Assembly (NCBI GenBank): GCA_033439795.1
Contig: JAUTDP010000014.1
Coordinates: forward strand, 434,001-498,000
Direction of reading: 5' to 3'
Origin: Sordaria brevicollis
Lineage: Eukaryota; Ascomycota; Sordariomycetes; Sordariales; Sordariaceae
Length of the DNA stretch: 64,000 bases
Below are positions 58,901 to 64,000 of the stretch, piece by piece. A program made the position numbers and the translations under genes. Below the pieces are notes generated by a model. That model did no database searches, was not told where the DNA came from, and was given only the letters and a program-made list of their open reading frames with translations. Positions within the stretch are counted from its first letter, which is position 1, and every line of letters begins with the position of its first letter.

Positions 58901-61900
58901 GCACAATTGATGGAAGTGCAGGTGACTATTGAGGTGAGTGGAAGGGCTTGATGGTAGAGGACCGCTCCTGCCTCCATGCGCGAGCCGTCATCTCAGCTGC
59001 GAATGTCTGTTCTCACGGTCCAGAGAATTCTTGCCTGAGAGGTCCAGTGGGAAAATTGGTGGCAGGCGCGATCAAGCTGATGCGAAGGACTCACGATAAT
59101 TGGGGAGCTCAGCATGGGTTTTACGGGGCAGGTAGGACACTCTCGAGGGCAAATTAGCCATAACAAGACTAGCGTTCTTGGTGTTTGGAGCCATGATCGG
59201 AACAGGAAGGTACATTCGGATATCCTTGTCGTTGATCTGGCGGGGAAGATGTTGCGATTTCCGCCGAAAGCGCCCAGCCGCCCGCATCTCCCAGGAATTG
59301 GATTGAGTTGCCGGTGGCACTTGCCCGGCGACAGACGGGACTGACTGACAGAATGCTGCTCTTACCGACCCCATCTTGAGGACTTTCATCATTTTGTCGT
59401 CAGGCGGGCAATCCCTCACTTCTGTAATTCCAGCAGCATCAATGGATTTGTTGAGTTGCGCAATCACCAAAATGCTCATTCCTACTCTTGCCGAGTGATT
59501 GTTTCCTGCGAGATGCCCGCATTGCCTTTCACGGCAGTAATGAGCTGATGCCAGTGTTTGAGTGGACACGTCCGAAAGCGGCGCATGCGAGCAAGTCCAG
59601 GAGAGGAATTGGGGGTTATTCTGACAATTGAAAAGGGCACTGATGAATCCATTCGCCCTTTTCGTTCGAGCCCAAGCTTCTAACTCACTCTTGCGTGGGT
59701 TTGAACATCTCGAAGAAACAGAAGCTCACCCGTCCCCGACCAAAACAACGAGCATTTGCAAGTGGAGTGCAACAAATGTGGTGGACACTTGGGGGTGCGA
59801 TTGCCCAATCGCAACTCTTGCCGTCCCGTCGGGAACGCTATTCCATTTCTAGCTAAATCTGCCTAGACCAGCTCATCTCTGGTAAGCGTGTGTCTTGGCG
59901 GTCCGACAAGAAGTGGCTCGTGCTCCCGCTCTCTCGTGCTCGTGCCTGGTGGTCTGTCGTGCGCAATTGTGTGTGCAGCCGCAGATCTCTGTCATTCTTC
60001 ATCACTTCTTGCGCGCTTCGAATCGCTTCCTGCTAAAGATAATGGAGCAGAAGCACACAATATCGAGGCCCAACACACTTCCAACATCATGTCCAGTTCA
60101 CCTCAAACGCGCTTAGTATCCACTTCCATTGGTCGGAAAAGCGACATCATGCACCAGGCTAAACCAACGAGGACATTTCCCCGGCTAGCATCACCATCAG
60201 GCGCGCGGGGAGAATGGGCAAAGCACGCAATTGGCCCGGGTGAAGAGGGCCGCAACTTGGGGTCTGGGACTCTCGGTGCCAGTGCATCTTGTACCGTACA
60301 AACCTTCGCGACACCATACACTACTTTCTCCCGCCCTCCCGCGCACCGTTGACGTTACCGCCATTTTTGTGTGAACGCTGTCCGCAGCAGATTGGAGCGA
60401 CCTGAAAATCAAAAGGCCCGAGAAAACGGCTCTGTCCTACTGATAGCCGAAATCATGGATCCATAAACCAGCAAATTGGATCGGCCTTGAACCGCGAAAA
60501 CCCAACGGGGACCGGTTCCGCGATACCGACAGCATATATTCGCTCATCACGTCCTTTCGGCTCATCGCCAATCTTCCTCTCCCCGTTACCTTCCGGTGCT
60601 CCCCGCTTCGGAAGCGCAATTGTAAGGTGGCTACCAAACCCCATATCGTCCACCGAGTTCGCCATCTGGAGCCTGTCTGAAGGCTGTCTTGATCAGTTGA
60701 TCCATCTTCTCTCTCCTACCTAGCTCCTGGACTAGGTTTATTCCGGGTCGAATCTCCATAAACATGAGCTTATCTGATGAGATTCACAAGAGCTCTTGGG
60801 TGAGGGCTGGGTCCCCCTTTTCCGGTCGTTCGTGGCCAAGGCCCAGACATCTTGTGGTAGGCGAGTTTCTTCTTCGATGTTGCTCATCATATCCGGTGTT
60901 ATCTCCAGCAAGCATGATGAACCCTCAAATCAGGTATTTAGCCCATGATAAACTCGCACATACAAATATCATACTATAAGCTAACATCTGACCAAGTTGC
61001 CCACCAAGAATCACCGTTGTCAGCCCTTCGCTACCACCACACCACGAAAACCAAGCTCACTCATTGGTTTTCTTTGGCTCATTTTGGCCCCCATTGTGAC
61101 TGCGTGGGTCCTGCATTAGCTCGTCCTGGTATCTGATTCGGACTAGGCAAGTCCCGCTTTGTGGGTGTCCAATGTCCAAGGATACCTCTACAGAGCGAGG
61201 TCCCTGTGCTGCCCGATAGGGTCGGGGATTCGCACAGGACATCTGGATTTGATCTTGCGCTGGCCTATCCTGCGCCCTTACATCGATGGGTTTTCAATCA
61301 CTCTTTTAACAAGTGCAAGACCTGGTTTCCCGGATAGAGCTTGTTCAGAGCCGATATGAAAGGCAGCTCTCAAGGGCGCAGCATGTGTAGCTCTACGTGT
61401 GGAGGGCACAGTGAAGGTCTTCAAAGCAAATCCCGTCACGGTTGCATCGCATTCACCATCCATTGTCACCGGGGGCACCACCTCGAACCGCTGATTTTGC
61501 TACTGCCCGAGGGGTGTCTGCTGCGACCGCCTAGCAACCGGATTACAGGAAATACCCGAGGCAGCTCGCGCTGGGAATTCGCCCTAGGATACCGAAAATC
61601 AGCAAGATTACGTTCTTACTGCTTCAAGAGATCTACTCTCTGGACCCCAAAGTAAGAACTTGTTTTCAACCTTTGGCTCTCCGGACTGCGTTGGCCTGGC
61701 CTGGTCTGGCCCTGCAAGGCTTGGGCTCTTGGCATGTCCCCATCCATGGCAATTCACCCTGTGATTCAGGACTGACGGGAACTGTCTACATTCTTTTACT
61801 ACAATGGGCGCTTCCCACTAAGTCACTAACTGTACACCATGAGGAGTTTGAATAGGGACCAACGTTGCACCCATCAGCACGGGATGATGTGGAAGCCTTT

Positions 61901-64000
61901 CCGAGCCCCCAAATCCCTCTCTAACGCAAACTGGCTGTGGCGGCTTCAGTGCCGACACGAACGGTGATTTAGCTGCACTACGGGTGCACTGCCGCCCCTT
62001 GGGTTACGGTATAGGTGAATGCAACATCCGCCTTTCTGCAAAGCGCCCCAAGCAGATGGGATTGAAAGCGTCATGCGAACAAGACTGAACACAAGAAAAA
62101 ACGATGGGACGAGGAAGTGTCCTGCAAAGTCCCGAATTTTTTTTTCATCAAGCGAGCTTGCAGGCCCATATTCCAAATATCTCGAAGATCAATACATACT
62201 GGGCCTTCCGCTGACTGAAATAGGCCCAAATTCTGACATGGGAAGAAAATGGACACAAGCGCAAAGTTAAAGTGAGAAGTGGGCCAGAGAACCCAGCACG
62301 AGCGCAACCACAAGTCCATTTTCCCGTCTCGTGCGGGTCGGGGAAAGTGCATCCAACTTCCGCCGAAGATTTTCAGTCCCGACCGTTCGTGCCTGCCCTT
62401 TCGTTGCCCTATCATGCCCCGTCTTGTGCTGGCAAGAGAAGTGAAGAGGGACAGCCCTGGCGGTCACGCTTATCACGGTAGCTCCCACCCGAGAAAAAAA
62501 ATAACCCTTCGAGTGGCTCTGTCCGTTCTCTTGGGTCAGGCCCGCATCTCAGATCTCTCCGCCTCTCTGCCCTGAGTTCGCATTTTTTTCTACTCTTCAC
62601 TCCAAATTCCTCTCTTCGTGTCCCTTTATCCCCCCCCCCCCCCCCCCCCCCCCTTTTTTTTTTTTTTTTGCACAAATGAACTAGACCATTCGGTTCTACA
62701 TTCGCGTTCTTTTTCTCTCCAACATCTGTTATTCGAGGTTGTTCTTCACCTTCGGCCTTAACTCGGCATCCCTCTTTTCGTTCATCCCATTTCTGCCCGC
62801 CGGCCGCCCTGCCCGTTCCTCGTCCGCATGGTCTGGCCAGACATTCGGTCGACGACCTCGGCGGTTCGGCGCCGTCGCCAAGCCATTGGTACAGGATGGG
62901 CTCCATTGCACTGGTCCAGGCCCTTTTCCCCAGCATCTGGACTCTCACAGATGAAGAACATCATGGTTGCAGCGTTCGTTGCCCATCCGGCGTCAACTAC
63001 AAATTTTGTGACTTCTTTCAGCCTTGAGATGGGCTTAGCTCGACCTTGCCGAGGGGCAGCACCTCACCGAGTGGTTTTCGTCCCGTCCTTCATTTCGGCA
63101 ACATCCCTGAGCCCTCTGGTCACAGAGATCCAGCAGCCAAGTGGTGTCTCGGGGAGCCGGCCCCCACAATCCCGATCTAAGCCCCTTGACATCTTACATT
63201 GTGACCACCTCTTGTTGTTGTTGCCAGCGAGAGGTGAGATACAACAAAGATACAACCAACAAACACTTGCGAGCTTTTCCAAAATTCCACACAGTTGCTT
63301 TCATTTGAGCAAGGTGGTAACATAATGAGGCACAGTTTGTCCCGAGACCTGCTTAAGCCGTCAAATCATCAAACCGCTCTTGTTCTCGAATGGACATCTA
63401 TTTCTGAGTGTAGCGTGGTTGAACTTGCCTGCGGATATTTTCATGTTTCACCACCAAGTGATCATGGTATTAACTCAGCCTCAATCACACTACCCGTCCC
63501 ATTGCCACAAGCACGAGCAGAGCGCTGAGGACGGAGACAACTTTAGCTCTTCATGGTCAACAGCTTGTCAACACGTGCTGAGGATGCAAAATAAACGGCA
63601 TGTCTCTAGACCAAAATCCTTCTCTCCTCATTCATGAACTTGTTTTGCTTTTTTTTTCTCCCGCGCTCGGAGGAGCGAAAAAGCCAACAGCATTACTCAC
63701 ATGGCAAGTGCCGCGTCTCCGAACGTGCATATATAGGAGGAGGCTTGGCGTTGAATCTGGTCTATTAGACTGTATTCGCGCGGCGCATTTGCATCAAAGT
63801 CTCTACCGTCCTATCTGCAGCCCTGTCGGACCGGGCGGGAAGGAAGACGATATGTGCGTGATGCCGAAAGCTTGTTAGTCACGCTGTATCAGGTATTGTG
63901 CGCAGTCGAATTTGATATTACATCATGAGCAGCTGTCAGTTGAGATCTAGAGTCAATCGCCTCACCAACAATGTTGTCATCAAGTATGGTATGATTTGAA
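55965..64000. other. 8-kb gene-poor region to the window end
   Basis: The left end is the promoter of the SANT/Myb-like gene. Frames of 130-205 codons occur (56971-57588 minus, 57077-57463 plus, 59072-59569 minus, 62828-63325 plus), but the first two overlap head-on and none shows family motifs or plausible splicing. From about 62570 the sequence becomes strongly pyrimidine-rich, with a C24/T16 tract, and may be promoter or leader for a plus-strand gene beyond the window. A TATA-like CATATATAGG occurs near 63727-63736. Confidence 0.45.
62630..62669. repeat. C24-T16 homopyrimidine tract
   Basis: 24 consecutive C (62630-62653) run straight into 16 T (62654-62669). Such a strand-asymmetric tract can form unusual DNA structures. 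Length may be affected by sequencing error. Confidence 0.9.

Noticed and set aside
62828..63325. 165-codon plus-strand frame near the window end
   Set aside because: No domain, weak start context and composition like the surrounding leader-type sequence; a spliced gene beyond the window remains possible.

Overview
The window looks like nuclear DNA of a filamentous ascomycete, most likely a Sordariales fungus close to Neurospora or Sordaria. The signs are short introns (about 50-165 nt) with GTRNGT-type donors and CTRAY-type branch sites, pyrimidine-rich leaders, C-ending codon preference, and a Cft1 C-terminus and agmatinase of recognisably Sordariomycete type. The genus is inferred from remembered protein similarity, not from a search. 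I can support nine protein-coding loci and one tRNA gene in 64 kb, a low density for this group. Five gene-poor stretches of about 5.7-8 kb make up more than half of the window.

Layout. 1-1295 (+) is the 3' part of the mRNA cleavage/polyadenylation factor gene cft1. It converges on a seven-exon agmatinase-family gene with a signal peptide (3498-1721, -). 4104-6047 (+) is a DUF3176 membrane-protein locus whose single long reading frame is broken by two TAG codons. 14065-15816 (+) is an F-box-like, Cys-rich protein with poly-Asn and poly-Gln runs. 23501-23430 (-) is an initiator tRNA-Met. 26309-24447 (-) is a secreted, Pro/Ala/Ser/Thr-rich wall-type protein, divergent from a SET-domain protein (28767-30171, +). 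31530-33884 (+) is a large multi-pass membrane protein of unknown function. 36371-36633 is a 263-bp MITE-like element with 37-bp perfect terminal inverted repeats flanked by TA. 39626-40469 (+) is adenine phosphoribosyltransferase. 45895-42307 (-) is an EDEM/Mnl1-type ER mannosidase-like protein. 55910-53812 (-) is a putative nuclear, SANT/Myb-like regulator.

These are independent housekeeping and regulatory genes (RNA 3'-end formation, translation initiation, purine salvage, ER quality control, chromatin or transcription). I see no biosynthetic or defence cluster, no CRISPR array and no intact autonomous transposon. The most notable items are the DUF3176 gene with two amber codons, the TA-flanked MITE next to a 63-nt T tract, the secretory signal on an arginase-family enzyme, and a possible short-first-exon transcript near 18.1 kb that leads into no recognisable protein.
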